A stretch of 64,000 nt of DNA from Branchipolynoe longqiensis (lineage: Eukaryota > Annelida > Polychaeta > Phyllodocida > Polynoidae), in assembly GCA_030323885.1 (NCBI GenBank), contig JASIRB010001073.1:39961-103960 (forward strand), given 5' to 3'. Position 1 is the first letter of the stretch, and each line of letters starts with the position of its first letter. A program made the position numbers and the translations under genes. The notes under the pieces are model-generated. The model made no database searches. It was given only the letters and a program-made list of their open reading frames with translations, and was not told the origin of the DNA. Below are positions 51,854 to 62,129 of the stretch, one piece after another.

Positions 51854-52185
51854 GCACCGGTGGCCTAATCGGTTGAGCGCGGCCCTCACGTGTGGAAGAT
51901 CGGGAGTTCGGTTCCTGGTTGAGTTAAACCAATGACTTATAAAATTGCTACATATTGCTTCCTACTATCCTAGCCAGGCACTCAACATTAATAGGATAGG
52001 GCAGGGACTAGTTAGCTCAGTGTCAGGATAATGTGACAGTGGGATATCCGGTCAAGGTGCCAGCGGCCTGATATCCCAGTGGGGCAGCACTATAAAGTTG
52101 CCATGGGTGCGCGCTGTCACAAGTCGGTACCTGTCCTGATATGACTTTAGATGTGGCTAAGACATAAAACGACAGCAAACAACAG
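51854..52185 (+). mobile_element. SINE-A, full length
   Basis: CACCGGTGGCCTAATCGGTT head, complete body, CATAAAACGACAGCAAACAA tail. Shows a small TCCTACTATCCTAGCC expansion. Confidence 0.92.
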
Positions 52186-52194
52186 CACAATTTA

Positions 52195-52800
52195 GTCACG
52201 GTGAGTGTGCGCTGTCACAATTCGGTACACGTCATGATATGACTGTCATGGGGGGGTGATGAAAATGGGAAATATTGTGCCTAGAGCGGGACTCGAACCC
52301 ACATCTCTTTGCATTCCGGGCCAGGGTGTGAACCATTACACCACCTAGGCTCCCTGATATCAACACACTACCCATGCCTACCTGTCTATGTGGTCACTTG
52401 CCTGAGAGGTCAGTGCAGACCACTCACTACACTCGCCCCCCTGGAATTGTAAGTCTTTTAATGCTTACAATTACATACATACAGGCAATGCACTAACACA
52501 TACATACACAGGGTAGGTTCAACAACCATACAGCGCGTAGCTTGTACAGGATCCTGGTCATGGAACCAGTGTCATCGGGGTGATGAAAATTGGAAATATT
52601 GCACCTAGAGTGGGACTCAAAGTCGAATCCACATCTCTTTGCATTCCGGGCCAGTGTGCTAACCATTACACCACCTAGGCTCCCTGATATCAACACACTA
52701 CCCACACCTGCCTGTCTATGTGGTCACTTGCCTGAGAGGTCAGTGCAGACCACTACATGACCTTAGATTTTGCCAGGACGTAAAGCTCCAACAACCAACA
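52195..52800 (+). mobile_element. SINE-A 3' part, split by TRIM-t
   Basis: 52195-52243 (AGTGTGCGCTGTCACAATTC, CATGATATGAC) and 52758-52800 (TGACCTTAGATTTTGCCAGG, CTCCAACAACCAAC) join into a continuous SINE-A end once the TRIM-t is removed. Confidence 0.92.
52244..52757 (-). mobile_element. TRIM-t, complete, with perfect 4-bp TSD
   Basis: Terminal direct repeats 52244-52431 and 52570-52757 (188 bp each), core 138 bp. The TSD is TGAC (52240-52243 and 52758-52761); because the target is a known SINE-A site, the empty site can be read directly. In the minus-strand sense the core begins C then TGGTTCCATGACCAGGATCC, and the purine-rich CCAGGGGGGCGAG precedes the 3' LTR. Consensus A and B boxes lie in each LTR (B box 52299-52289). 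No ORF. Confidence 0.88.
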
Positions 52801-53667
52801 TGTCCGCTAGGTGGCGGGCTCACCAATCACCAATCACCCAGGGCCACCACGCCTAAACTGCATAAACAAATTACTCCGTAGCCAAAAGACATTGTCCACA
52901 CCGCCTAACAAGGTGCAACCACTGCCCCCTGGCGGCCACCCTGTAGTTCACAAATGTCCCGTGAGGAGACGTGTCACCGTCGGCGGAAGCAATCGGCCCT
53001 GTTACAGTGGATTTGATTGGTCGTGTATTGCACACGTCGTTGAGTAAAGTGATGTGTATTGACCCCGCTGGGTGCTGCTGCCCGGTGCTGCCACCACCCG
53101 GCCCCGGCCTACACTGACACGCACTCTGGTCGGAATTAACCAATCAGCTACTGCGTTGCCAGTTAGTGCGGAGTCGAATCGGGCCGCAGCAAATTGCTTC
53201 AGCCAATCAATGCCCAGCCTGTCTGTGTGTATGTGTGTGTATAGGCGGAGGTGTTATTTGATGCTCAGGGGCTCCTTTTGAATCGTTAGTGTTAATCTTA
53301 TTTCATTGGAAAACGCAGAGGTGATTGTGTCAAGCTTAGATAATTGCAGGATCGTTTATGTATATGAGACTGTCTCAAAAGGTGCTAAGCAATATGGGAC
53401 AAAACTTTGCCATAGTAACGAATAACATACTATCTGCTCATGCATTTGCTTAGGATGAACTGATTTGTTTTTTTACATGGTGTTTCATAATCCCAATAGA
53501 ATACATATTGATTTGAAGCAAATTTCCTTGTGTTTTCAGTGTAACCATTTCTGTGCTGTTTTGTATCAATCATTACAATGGACACAAAAAGAAGAAGAGT
53601 TATCACCTTTTCAGACAGGCTCATATGTATCTTTGAGGCCTGTAGAAGGCACAGCGTTACTAATATG
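52801..53667. other. Unassigned, CpG-rich at 52930-53190
   Basis: The GC-rich part holds GTCACCGTCGGCGGAAGCAA and CACCACCCGGCCCCGGCC. No exon is convincing. 53280-53667 is AT-rich. Confidence 0.4.
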
Positions 53668-53815
53668 AGGGATGAAAGATCTCCGCGAGTAAAACCAATG
53701 TCTTACAAAAAAATATGAAGATAGTTCTCGCTGTGTCATGGTGCTTGGCATTGCTAGGATAGTGCAGGACGCAGTGGAATGAGGAAGACCAAATATCCAC
53801 GATCGAAAGTTATAT
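53668..53815 (+). mobile_element. hAT-like end fragment joined to SINE-B
   Basis: GAGGGATGAAAGATCTCCGCGA (53667-53688) is the left end of the hAT-like element. It is followed by TAAAACCAATGTCTTAC and a SINE-B end (GCATTGCTAGGATAGTGCAG, GTGGAATGAGGAAGACCAAA). Confidence 0.65.
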
Positions 53816-53818
53816 CCA

Positions 53819-54196
53819 TTTAAAGCTGCATGGTCTGATGAAAAATCAAATTTTGACAACTGAAACCATTATCGAGATTTAATTCTACATGCCTAACTTA
53901 GATACTGGCGCACTTATTAAACATTTCTCATCACATATATGGGGATACTGAGGCAATTTAATACAACCTGTTACTGCAGAAGCCTATGGTGTCAGACTGC
54001 AGAAGCCTATGGTGTCAGAGTTTTGGCAAGCTTGCCAAAATTAATGTAGCATATACACACTTCAAATATCTCAAAAGTTAGCCATGTAAAATAAAAGTTA
54101 CTTCAAACTAAAGTAAGGTAGGCTATAATGATCAGCCTAATATGTTTATCTCAGAAAATGATAGAAACCCCAAATCATCGAACTATGCAGTATTAA
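53819..54196 (-). mobile_element. MITE-T copy with short internal duplication
   Basis: TTAAAGCTGCATGGTCTGAT to ACTATGCAGTATTAA. CTGCAGAAGCCTATGGTGTC is present twice in tandem (53976-54017). Confidence 0.87.
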
Positions 54197-54395
54197 TCAA
54201 TGAATCGCTTCATTTTTAAATGTAGCATTTCCAGTGATCCTACAAGTTGCTGAGATACCAATGTATTCCTATAGCCATGACGAAAAATGGTGAAATACTA
54301 TCCCAGCAATGGCTGGACACAGTGTGTAAAACGTAGTTGGCAGTGACAATTAGAAAATTAGATTCGGCGAGTGGCATTTAAAAGATCTCTTGTGG
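54197..54395. other. Unassigned
   Basis: No gene or repeat recognised. Confidence 0.4.
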
Positions 54396-54706
54396 TTAGA
54401 TTCTACACTCAGGGTTCTACGCATGCATCAAAATCGAACAGCATTTCAGCATATTCAATTAATCAACTCGGTTGACCCTAGCAACTTTTGGACACACAAA
54501 TGTGATATCATCGCTCCTAGCCAACCCCAGCCAAGAGGTGGGTTAAACTTTTTGCACAAGGGACTTTTTTTGTCAACTCCACTTGTGGTGTTCTATTTGA
54601 ATTTCTAGCAACTTGGGTGACCCGAGTCGCCCGGGTCGTGTTAATCGGATACGTGCATGCGCATAGCCCATTGACGCATGTGCAGAACCCTGAGCGTAGA
54701 CTCTAA
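54396..54706. mobile_element. TIR element, ~311 bp
   Basis: Left end TTAGATTCTACACTCAGGGT and right end, reverse-complemented, TTTAGAGTCTACGCTCAGGG continue to CATGCRTCAA: about 38 bp with few mismatches. GCATGCATCAAAATCGAACA also appears inside the element at 20995. Non-coding. Confidence 0.82.
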
Positions 54707-54817
54707 ATACACTGAGATTTAAACCGCCATATTGTCATTCCTAGCAGTCGGAAGCTTAACTAAACACGACGCGTCTCGCTGGGTGTGGTCAATGGTGGCG
54801 GTGTCAAGTCAACAAGA

Positions 54818-55445
54818 GGCTGAGGGTGCGTGTTGAGGCTGAGGGTGCATGTTGAGGCTGAGGGTGCGTGTTGAGGCTGAGGGTGCGTGTTGAGGCTGAC
54901 GGTGCGTGTTGAGGCTGAGGGTGCGTGTTGAGACTGAGGGTGCGTGTTGAGGCTGAGTGTGCATGTCGAGGATGAGGGTGCATGTTGAGGCTGAGGGTGC
55001 GTGTTGAGGCTGAGGGTGCGTGTTGAGGCTGAGGTTGCGTGTTGAGGCTGAGGGTGCGTGTTGAGGCTGAGGGTGCGTGTTGAGGCTGAGGGTGCGTGTT
55101 GAGGCTGAGGGTGCTTGTTGCTGCTGAGGGTGTGTGTTACGGCTGAGGGTGCGTGTTGAGGCTGAGGGTGCGTGTTGAGGCTGAGGGTGCGTGTTGAGGG
55201 TGAGGGTGCGTGTTGAGGCTGAGGGTGCGTGTTGAGGCTGAGGGTGCGTGTTGAGGCTGAGGGTGCATTTTGAGGCTGAGGGTGCGTGTTGAGGCTGAGG
55301 GTGCATGTTGAGGCTGAGGGTGCATGTTGAGGCTGAGGGTGCGTGTTGAGGCTGAGGGTGCGTGTTGAGGCTGAGGGTGCATGGTGCAGCTGAGGGTGCA
55401 TGTTGAGGATGAGGGTGCGTGTTGAGGATGAGGGTGCGTGTTGCT
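54818..55445. repeat. 19-bp minisatellite (GTTGAGGCTGAGGGTGCGT)
   Basis: About 33 copies of a 19-bp unit. 19 is not a multiple of 3, but the unit lacks stops in the minus-strand frames, so three units (57 nt) give a 19-residue peptide repeat (PSASTRTLSLNTHPQPQHA). Minus-strand frames of up to 260 codons are artefacts. Confidence 0.97.
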
Positions 55446-55555
55446 AAGCAACGTTCAGCCCAACGGTGACAGACCACGATTAACCCATAGGAATAGTAAT
55501 TGATTACAAATATGAACTTTAATTTAATATATGTAACATTGGTTGCTCGGCCGGA

Positions 55556-55935
55556 TTGGTTGGTTGTTGGAGTTTTACGTCCTGGCAACACCTAGGGTCA
55601 TATCAGGATCGGTACTGATTCAGGCCGCTGGCACCATGACCCAATATCCCACTCAGTCACATTATCCTGACACTGAACTAACCAGTCCTTGCCATATCCT
55701 ATTAATCCTGAGCGCCAGGCTAGGAAGCGACAAGTATCAATTTAAAAGTCGTTGGTTTGACTCGACCGGGAACCAAACTCTCGATCCTACGCACGTGAGG
55801 CCCGCCTTCTACCGATTTAGGAAGTGACAAGTATCAATTTAGTACGTCATTGGTTTGGCTTGACGGGGAATTGAACTCCTGATCTCCCGCACGGGAGGCC
55901 TGCGGTCTACCGAATCGGCCATCGCACTCGGTCAA
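55556..55935 (-). mobile_element. SINE-A with duplicated tRNA-like head
   Basis: Tail at 55556 (GGTTGGTTGTTGGAGTTTTA), an internal deletion near 55618, and a head ending at 55817 followed directly by a second head piece, 55818-55935 (AGGAAGTGACAAGTATCAAT to CTACCGAATCGGCCATCGCA). Confidence 0.88.
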
Positions 55936-56015
55936 ACCAGAAGTAACCCATAGAAATAGAAATTGATCGTGGCTATCCAGGAACTTGGAACTATAACACT
56001 GTTTGTATTTAAAGG

Positions 56016-56684
56016 CCATGTGACACTACGACGTAACAACATCAGCGTAGGGAGAACATGAAGAACGTTGAACTTCTCAGCGTAGTATGCAAATTTGGGC
56101 ACAAGTTGAACGTGGATGCAGCGTAGTTGACGAGAGCGTAACATCGGTAAAGCGTAATGATACCATCATTCAACAAGAGAGGACAACGTCATTACGCTCA
56201 AGGAACATTATGAACGTTATTCCATCGCCAGAACTACGTTATGTGACGTTACATACATCATGACACGGTGGCAAAACATTGAACATACGTTGAACGTACA
56301 TTCTCCTGACGTTCTGACGTTCTGCTGACATTCCCACTACGCCGTGTGGATGTTTCCACCGGGTTTAATGTGGGTCAACGTAGTGGAACGTAGTTGAACG
56401 TAGTGAGCAGCGTTTGACTAATGTCCGTTTAACGTCATTGACGTTCGCCGAACGTGTACAGAATGTATGGTGAACGTAAACTCTTACGTTCAAGTTACGT
56501 CAAAAGTTTTGAACAGGTTCAAAACTTTGATGCGCGCCGACGTAACACGACATAATGTGACGTAGCTCGACGTCAGTCTAACGTCATTCTGACATCATCA
56601 TAACATAACCCAACATACGTCAACATAATGACGAAATGTGATCACGTCAGGCTTACGTTTGCTCATTACGTCGTAGTGTGACAG
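56016..56684. mobile_element. TIR element saturated with ACGT motifs
   Basis: Ends CCATGTGACACTACGACGTAA and, reverse-complemented, CCCTGTCACACTACGACGTAA differ at two positions. The ~670-bp interior holds dozens of ACGT tetramers, commonly as GAACGT or AACGTA (TTGAACGTAGTGAGCAGCGT). No ORF. Confidence 0.85.
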
Positions 56685-56799
56685 GGGTATAACCCACAAC
56701 TCTGAGGTTAAAAGTATGAATTTTAATTTAATGGAACATTGGTTGATCGGCTGGAAGATCACCCCTTGGGGAAACCATTCAGTAACATTATTGCTTGTT

Positions 56800-57444
56800 G
56801 GTAGTCAAATGAAAGTATCAAATTTTCAAAATCAAACCAAGTATCTAGATTTGATTTTGTTTGTTTGTTGTTTTATGTCCTTGCAACATCTAAGGTGATA
56901 TCAGGACGGGTACCGACTCGTGACAGTGCGCACTCATGGCGACTTTTATTGTGCTGCCCCACTGGGAAATCAGGCCACCGGCATGACCTGATATCCCACT
57001 CAGTCACATTATCCTGAAACTCAGCTATCCAGTCCTTGACCTATCCTATTAATGCCGAGCACCAGGCTAGGAAGCGACAAGTATAAATTGTTAAGTCATT
57101 GGTTTGACTCGACCAGGATTCGAACCTACGGTCTACCAACACGATCTAGATTTGATTAGACATGTGTAACTTAGATAGTAGTGCACTTATTAAGCATTTG
57201 TCACCACACAGAATGACATACTGAGGCGCTTTAATAGAACCTGTTACTGCAAAAGCCTATGGTGTCAGAGTTTCGGCATGTTTGCCCAAATTATTTTTGA
57301 ACATTTGCATTTCAAATATCTCAAAAGCTAGCCATTTAAACTAGAAGTTACTTCACACTAAAGTAAGGTAGATTATAGCAATCAACCTCATATTTATCTC
57401 AGAAAATAACAGAAACTCAAAACCATCGGACGATGCAACTTTAA
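56800..57444 (-). mobile_element. MITE-T, split by SINE-A
   Basis: AAATTTTCAAAATCAAACCA to TAGATTTGATT, then after the SINE TAGATTTGATTAGACATGTG through GACGATGCAACTTTAA. The left TIR is degraded. Confidence 0.8.
56857..57143 (-). mobile_element. SINE-A nested in MITE-T with perfect 14-bp TSD
   Basis: Flanked by ATCTAGATTTGATT (56843-56856 and 57144-57157). Tail TTGTTTGTTTGTTGTTTTAT on the left. The tRNA-like head is cut after GGTAGACCGTAGGTTCGAAT, so it is slightly 5' truncated. Confidence 0.96.
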
Positions 57445-57800
57445 ATAAAAGTTAAAACTCAACTCAACTAAAAAAACTAATCACCTTTTTTCAGTTAGCT
57501 GCCCCCGCACGTTCCGACTTACCTCATAAGAACAAACCCCCGCAAACTCAGGAACCCTGTCATACCAACAGAACAGAATGCATATACCACTATTGATAAC
57601 TGTCCCAAATAAGTTATGTTGAAACAACCACACCATACACTGCACACACACACACACTTACATTCACCGCAAACAGACACTACACAATTCCCTCTGCCAC
57701 ATCTCACATCTAACATCTCTCCTAGCAGTTTGCATCGGACTGTGTGCTTGTGGAGGAGGGTTCAATCAATGGAGTAGTCTTCGTCAATACAGAATCCATC
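57445..57800. other. Unassigned
   Basis: No gene recognised. Short CA repeat at 57643-57656. Confidence 0.4.
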
Positions 57801-58800
57801 CATTGACTTCTGGGCGGCAATGAAAACGGATACGGGCAACAGGGGCGGCGGCGGGCCGGCCCGCAGCGCCCTCTATACACAAACGGCGGCGGCCGGCTTT
57901 GATTGGAAGAGCCAGCGACGAAGCAGACGACAACGCCGAAGCAGACGACCTTGCCATTGGGCACGCCGTGTGTCCCCGCTCAAGCGCGGCGAGGGGGATG
58001 GGTATGGTGCGGGGTAAGGCGGGGCGGTGTAAGGCGGGGGCGGGGGCGGGGGCGGGGTAGGGCGAGGCGGGGCGGGATAAGGCGGGGAGGGGTGGAATAG
58101 GACGGGCCGGGGAGGGGTGAGACAAGAAGGGGAGGGACAGGACGAGGCGGGGCACAGGCGGGGCCATGACGGGGACGAACAAAGCGGGACGGGGTGGGAC
58201 AGGACAGGGCGCCGGTAGCGACAATGCGGGGAGTTACGGGATGGGGCGCGCCAGGCGGGCATTGTGCGAACTATCGCAACCAATCACGAATTAAGTAACG
58301 GCGCGAGATTAGGTGGTCAGCAGAATGAAAGAAATGGCTGCCATCCTACCAGGCTGCCCGCAAGCCTTGCCTGCCTTTCCTGTTTCGCGCATGCGCTCTC
58401 TCGCCCACCCACCACCCGCCGATGGATCGGCGCCCGGGATGGCGGGAAGTTGATTTGATGTGTGAAATTATATCCGCAATGACGTCTCGGATCGATCAGG
58501 GAGGTCGGCGTGCGGGAATGTTGTTATACGGCGTGCTGGTGGGGAGGTGGGGGGGGGGGGTGCTGGAGGAGAAAGGAGGGGGGGGAGGGGAGGGGAGAGA
58601 GAAGAAGGGGGAGTTGGGGGTGGCGGTGGGGTTCTCCGACGGATGATGCTCGAGCGCGGTGCCGGGTCTGCTCGCGCTAACACGGCGTGAATGGAGCATG
58701 TGTAACTACCCGTTCGGCGCCAATCATTTGATTTGTCAGCGACTCGCTGCGCCTGCGCGCCGGAACTAGCAGCTCACCGTTGGTCCCCACCGAATTGTGC
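57801..58800. promoter_or_regulatory. ~1-kb CpG-rich island-like region
   Basis: GC-rich with a GGGGCGGGG-rich core (57980-58210), a perfect NRF1-type palindrome GCGCATGCGC at 58387-58396, a G-rich run at 58540-58620 and CGCCTGCGCGCCGGAACTAG near 58750. It is the largest island-like region in the window. No first exon could be defined. Confidence 0.4.
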
Positions 58801-58850
58801 CATTCCTACACCCCCCCCCTGCCCCCCACCCCCCCACAAAAAACATCACC
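58801..58850. repeat. Poly-C rich run
   Basis: CCCCCCCCCTGCCCCCCACC followed by an A run. Confidence 0.85.
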
Positions 58851-58934
58851 CTAGAAAACAAGAAATGAATATCTTGTTTAAAGAACTCATGAGCAGGTCT
58901 GTCGTTTATTTGAGTGGTGCCACGCGTGTTTGTA

Positions 58935-59257
58935 GTTAGTTGGTTGTTGGAGTTTTATGTCCAGGCAACATCTAAGGTCATATCAGGATGGGTACCGACT
59001 TGTTACAGTGTACACTCATGGTGACTTTATTGTTCTGCCCCTCTGTGAGATGAGACCACCTGATATCTCACTCAAGTCACATTATGCTGACACTGACGGA
59101 ACAAGTCCTTGCCCTATCCTAATAATGCAGAGCGCCTGGCTAGGAAGCAACAAGTATCACTTTTACAGGTCATTGGTTTGACTCAACCGGGAAGATAAGT
59201 CCTGATCTTCTGCATGCAAGGCTCACGCTCTACCGATTCAGCCACCGTGCCCGGTCC
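58935..59257 (-). mobile_element. SINE-A, full length with 12-bp TSD
   Basis: Flanked by CGCGTGTTTGTA (58923-58934) and CGCGTGTATGTA (59258-59269), one mismatch. Tail AGTTGGTTGTTGGAGTTTTA, head complement CTCTACCGATTCAGCCACCG. Confidence 0.95.
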
Positions 59258-59261
59258 CGCG

Positions 59262-59333
59262 TGTATGTATGTATGTATGTATGTATGTATGTGTGTATGT
59301 ATGTATGTATGTATGTATGTATGTATGTATGTG
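59262..59333. repeat. (GTAT)n microsatellite
   Basis: Near-perfect TATG tetranucleotide run beginning in the SINE-A target site. Confidence 0.97.
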
Positions 59334-59484
59334 CGTGGCGGTGGGAGTGGGATAGCATATGACGTCACACTTGGGGAGTTACTGTGTGCACACTTACCGC
59401 TGCCCTACCTATGCAATGCAGGTCATTGCAGGTTTCGAGCTGACCCTACACGAGCCTGGCGTTTCTTTGACCTGGCGCCGCTCA

Positions 59485-59511
59485 ATAAATAAATAAATAA
59501 ATAAATAAATG
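59485..59511. repeat. (AATA)n microsatellite
   Basis: AATAAATAAATAAATAAATA run. Confidence 0.97.
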
Positions 59512-59800
59512 ACGGCGCGTGGTCAGTCAGGGTGCCGTTGGTGACTCCGGCCTGATCGGCCACCTTGCTCCGATGTGAGCTGCTCTCTGACCCTGGCCTT
59601 TCTTCCCCCCTCCCCCTCCACTCCACCCCCCCGCCCCCCGACACACCCCGGTATCAAGTGGGGCACATTCACCAACAATTCGTCGATGCTTGGGTACAGA
59701 AAGTCGGCAACGTCAAGAAAGCTACACAAATACGACAACCAACCCATGCGCATTATTTTTTACTCGACACTGCCTGGCAGCTCCTTAGATTTATGAGTTA
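59512..59800. other. Unassigned
   Basis: GC-rich, C-rich at 59605-59650. No supported exon. Confidence 0.4.
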
Positions 59801-60235
59801 CTCTTAATATATAATATATAATATATAATATATGTATAATATATTATATATATATGTGCTCTATAATCTATTATGGGAAGATAAACAGAGAAACTATCCC
59901 CGTCAGTTATATTTGTATATATGAAGGCCGACTACAGTCCAAATGTTTGTTTGTTTGTTGTTGTTTTACGTCCTCGCAACATCTAAGGTCATATCAGGAC
60001 GGACAGTCCAAATGAGAAGACAAGACAAAGGAGAATTACCAGTCGCGAGTGACAGTGTAGTGTCACCGTTAGAATCGTGCCGGTGGTGGCGCCACCGGTA
60101 ACGTGGTTGGAGGGGGGGGCCATATATCAAGTAAGCCACACCATCAATAATTAAGTAGTAACTAAACATATATAATTCCCTTCCGTGCCTTTATACTCAC
60201 ATAATGCGTATACATATATATATATATATACATCA
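59801..60235. mobile_element. TA-element, near complete
   Basis: TA repeats, GTGCTCTATAATCTATTATG, GGCGCCACCGG and the right end TTATACTCACATAATGCGTA, then (TA)n. Left and right ends are imperfect inverted repeats. A SINE-A tail is inserted at 59946-60002. Confidence 0.7.
59946..60002 (-). mobile_element. SINE-A tail with perfect 12-bp TSD
   Basis: 57-bp, 5'-truncated copy between ACAGTCCAAATG at 59934-59945 and 60003-60014. Poly(TTTG) at left is the reverse complement of the tail. Confidence 0.95.
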
Positions 60236-60654
60236 CATGTATCTTGGCTTCGCCAGTTTGTGTTGGCAGTTCGCTACTGAACCAGTGCCACGGAGGTGTT
60301 CTTGTGGCTGCAACATTGAATGCATTGAGTGATCGTGCTTTTTATTAGCAGCTACAAGACACTTTGGTAATAAGACAGAGTGCATCGCTTATCTGACCTT
60401 CTCACGACTGTTCGCCACCGAGAGTCCAGCAGTCAAATGTCCGACTCATATTCAGACGCCACGCTTGTCTGTGTGTGTGTGTGGGTGGGTGGGTGGGTGG
60501 GGTTAGTAAGGGGTTGCCTTTCCTTTAATGTGTCTCTACATCCATCACAAATACCTGCCACGAATCAACTTGATCAGCACTTTTCATCCATGGTCCAATG
60601 TGTGTTCTGTAGTTGGGTAATCATTTTGTCTTATGAGATTGCCCCGTCTATATC
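60236..60654. other. Unassigned
   Basis: A TGTGTGTG/GGGTGGGTGG run lies at 60470-60500. No gene seen. Confidence 0.4.
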
Positions 60655-60707
60655 TGACCTTAGATGTCGCCAGGACGTAAAACTCTAACAACCAATCAAC
60701 CAGCCAA
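60655..60707 (+). mobile_element. SINE-A tail, copy 1 of a local duplication
   Basis: TCTGACCTTAGATGTCGCCA to CTAACAACCAATC. The downstream GGCATTGTAGAATTGAAGGC is shared with the copy below. Confidence 0.85.
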
Positions 60708-60810
60708 CATAAGATGGCATTGTAGAATTGAAGGCATTTATTTGTATCTATATGTGTAGTAGTCGGCACTGACCTCACAGGCAAGGGGATATCTACATAG
60801 GGAATGGGTG

Positions 60811-60861
60811 GATATGACCTTAGATGTTGCCAGGACATAAAACTCCAACAACCAACCAACA
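60811..60861 (+). mobile_element. SINE-A tail, copy 2 of a local duplication
   Basis: GGATATGACCTTAGATGTTG to CTCCAACAACCAACC, again followed by GCATTGTAGAATTGAAGGCA. Tail and flank were duplicated together, about 155 bp apart. Confidence 0.85.
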
Positions 60862-60903
60862 TAATGCATTGTAGAATTGAAGGCACACAGTTGTATGTAT
60901 ATG

Positions 60904-61697
60904 GGGTCACTCTCCTGAAAACTGGCCAGAAGTGTCACATGGAGAGTTAAAATCTAATATTTCAATTTTTTACATTTTTTGGTTGCAAATGAAAGCTGGA
61001 AATCTTCCCTTTACATCTGTGTAAAATATAAATTGATGAGATAAAAAAATAAAGGTGTAGTCCATGATTAAGCTATATCTTATGGCAGTATAACATGTGT
61101 GTCACATGTGTAACACATGTTTAGGACACCACATAGTCTGCTTAATAAAAATCTAATCAGAATTAAATAATATCATACTTAGAAGCATATTAATTATGGC
61201 ATAATATACAGAAATATGTACTGCTTATATTGATAAAAGAAAGTAATTCCCAGCCATGCTTTATTCACTGAAAATTAGTGTACAATATTTGTGTGGCATC
61301 CAGACACCACTGGTTACACGCCTGATGGAAATTTGTAATGTTATTTCTGAAGACATAAAATTTCTTTTTAAATTTAAGCATGCATGCATGTTAATAAATA
61401 CTTCCTTTCTGATTTGGGAACTGTTTTGTTTGATATATAAATGCAATACAAGATGTTAATAAGGATTTAACCACATGTCATGTTACAAATGGCTGACTGT
61501 AAAATGTTTTCTTTTGGTACAAAAACACTTCATAACTAAAAGGACCAAACTTGCACACAGGTTATTTTATTTCCATTATTTCTTTCATCAAATCTGAACA
61601 TGAATATGAAAAGTATAAGAAAAAAATAAGTAGGAAGTTTTTTTATTGATGTTTTAAAATCCCGTCCCATGCTGACCAGTTTTCAGGAGAGTGACCC
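60904..61697. mobile_element. AT-rich TIR element with 26-bp TIRs
   Basis: GGGTCACTCTCCTGAAAACT...GGCCAG (60904-60929) and its inverse at 61672-61697 differ at one position. The ~740-bp interior is strongly AT-rich without a transposase frame. No clear TSD. Confidence 0.8.
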
Positions 61698-61734
61698 AGA
61701 TGTTTAATGGCCAGCACTGCCCTCACAGGCACTC

Positions 61735-61861
61735 TACACAGGGAAAGGCTGGATAGGCTGATGGTTAGGATACTTGGGATGGAATGGCAGCAATGAGGGT
61801 TCACATCCCACTCTAGCCACTCTATTCCCTTTGTTTGAAACACCTCAAAGACACTGATTGA
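61735..61861 (+). mobile_element. tRNA-like SINE fragment
   Basis: GGCTGATGGTTAGGATACTT (A-box region) and GGGTTCACATCCCACTC (B-box region), 40 bp apart, then an AT-rich body. It is repeat-like and does not fold as a clear tRNA. Confidence 0.5.
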
Positions 61862-62129
61862 TTGACCTTGATCCTGTACTCGCTACCTGATGTATGGTTG
61901 CTGCACTAGCCTCGCATATGTATATGATAATTCCATTGCCAGTAGTTATGTAATCATACGTAAGAAGCGACTTATGGATATACACCATTCAATAAAACCC
62001 TTACGATTCCAGTGGAGTAGTCTGCATTGATCAGACAGGGAAGGGGGCGCATGCACAGATACAAGATCAGGAGTCTTAATTGAAGTATTTGCCGTCATCT
62101 CATCCGCTCCTCTGCGAATTGCGCATCTT
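61862..62129. other. Unassigned
   Basis: Nothing recognised. Confidence 0.4.

Noticed and set aside
54760..55591. 213- and 260-codon minus-strand frames with a 19-residue peptide repeat
   Set aside because: The 19-bp repeat unit has no stops in the frames read; no start context or non-repeat domain.
60904..61697. Possible single long LINE or gene segment
   Set aside because: The inverted 26-bp ends and absence of long frames fit a non-autonomous DNA element better.
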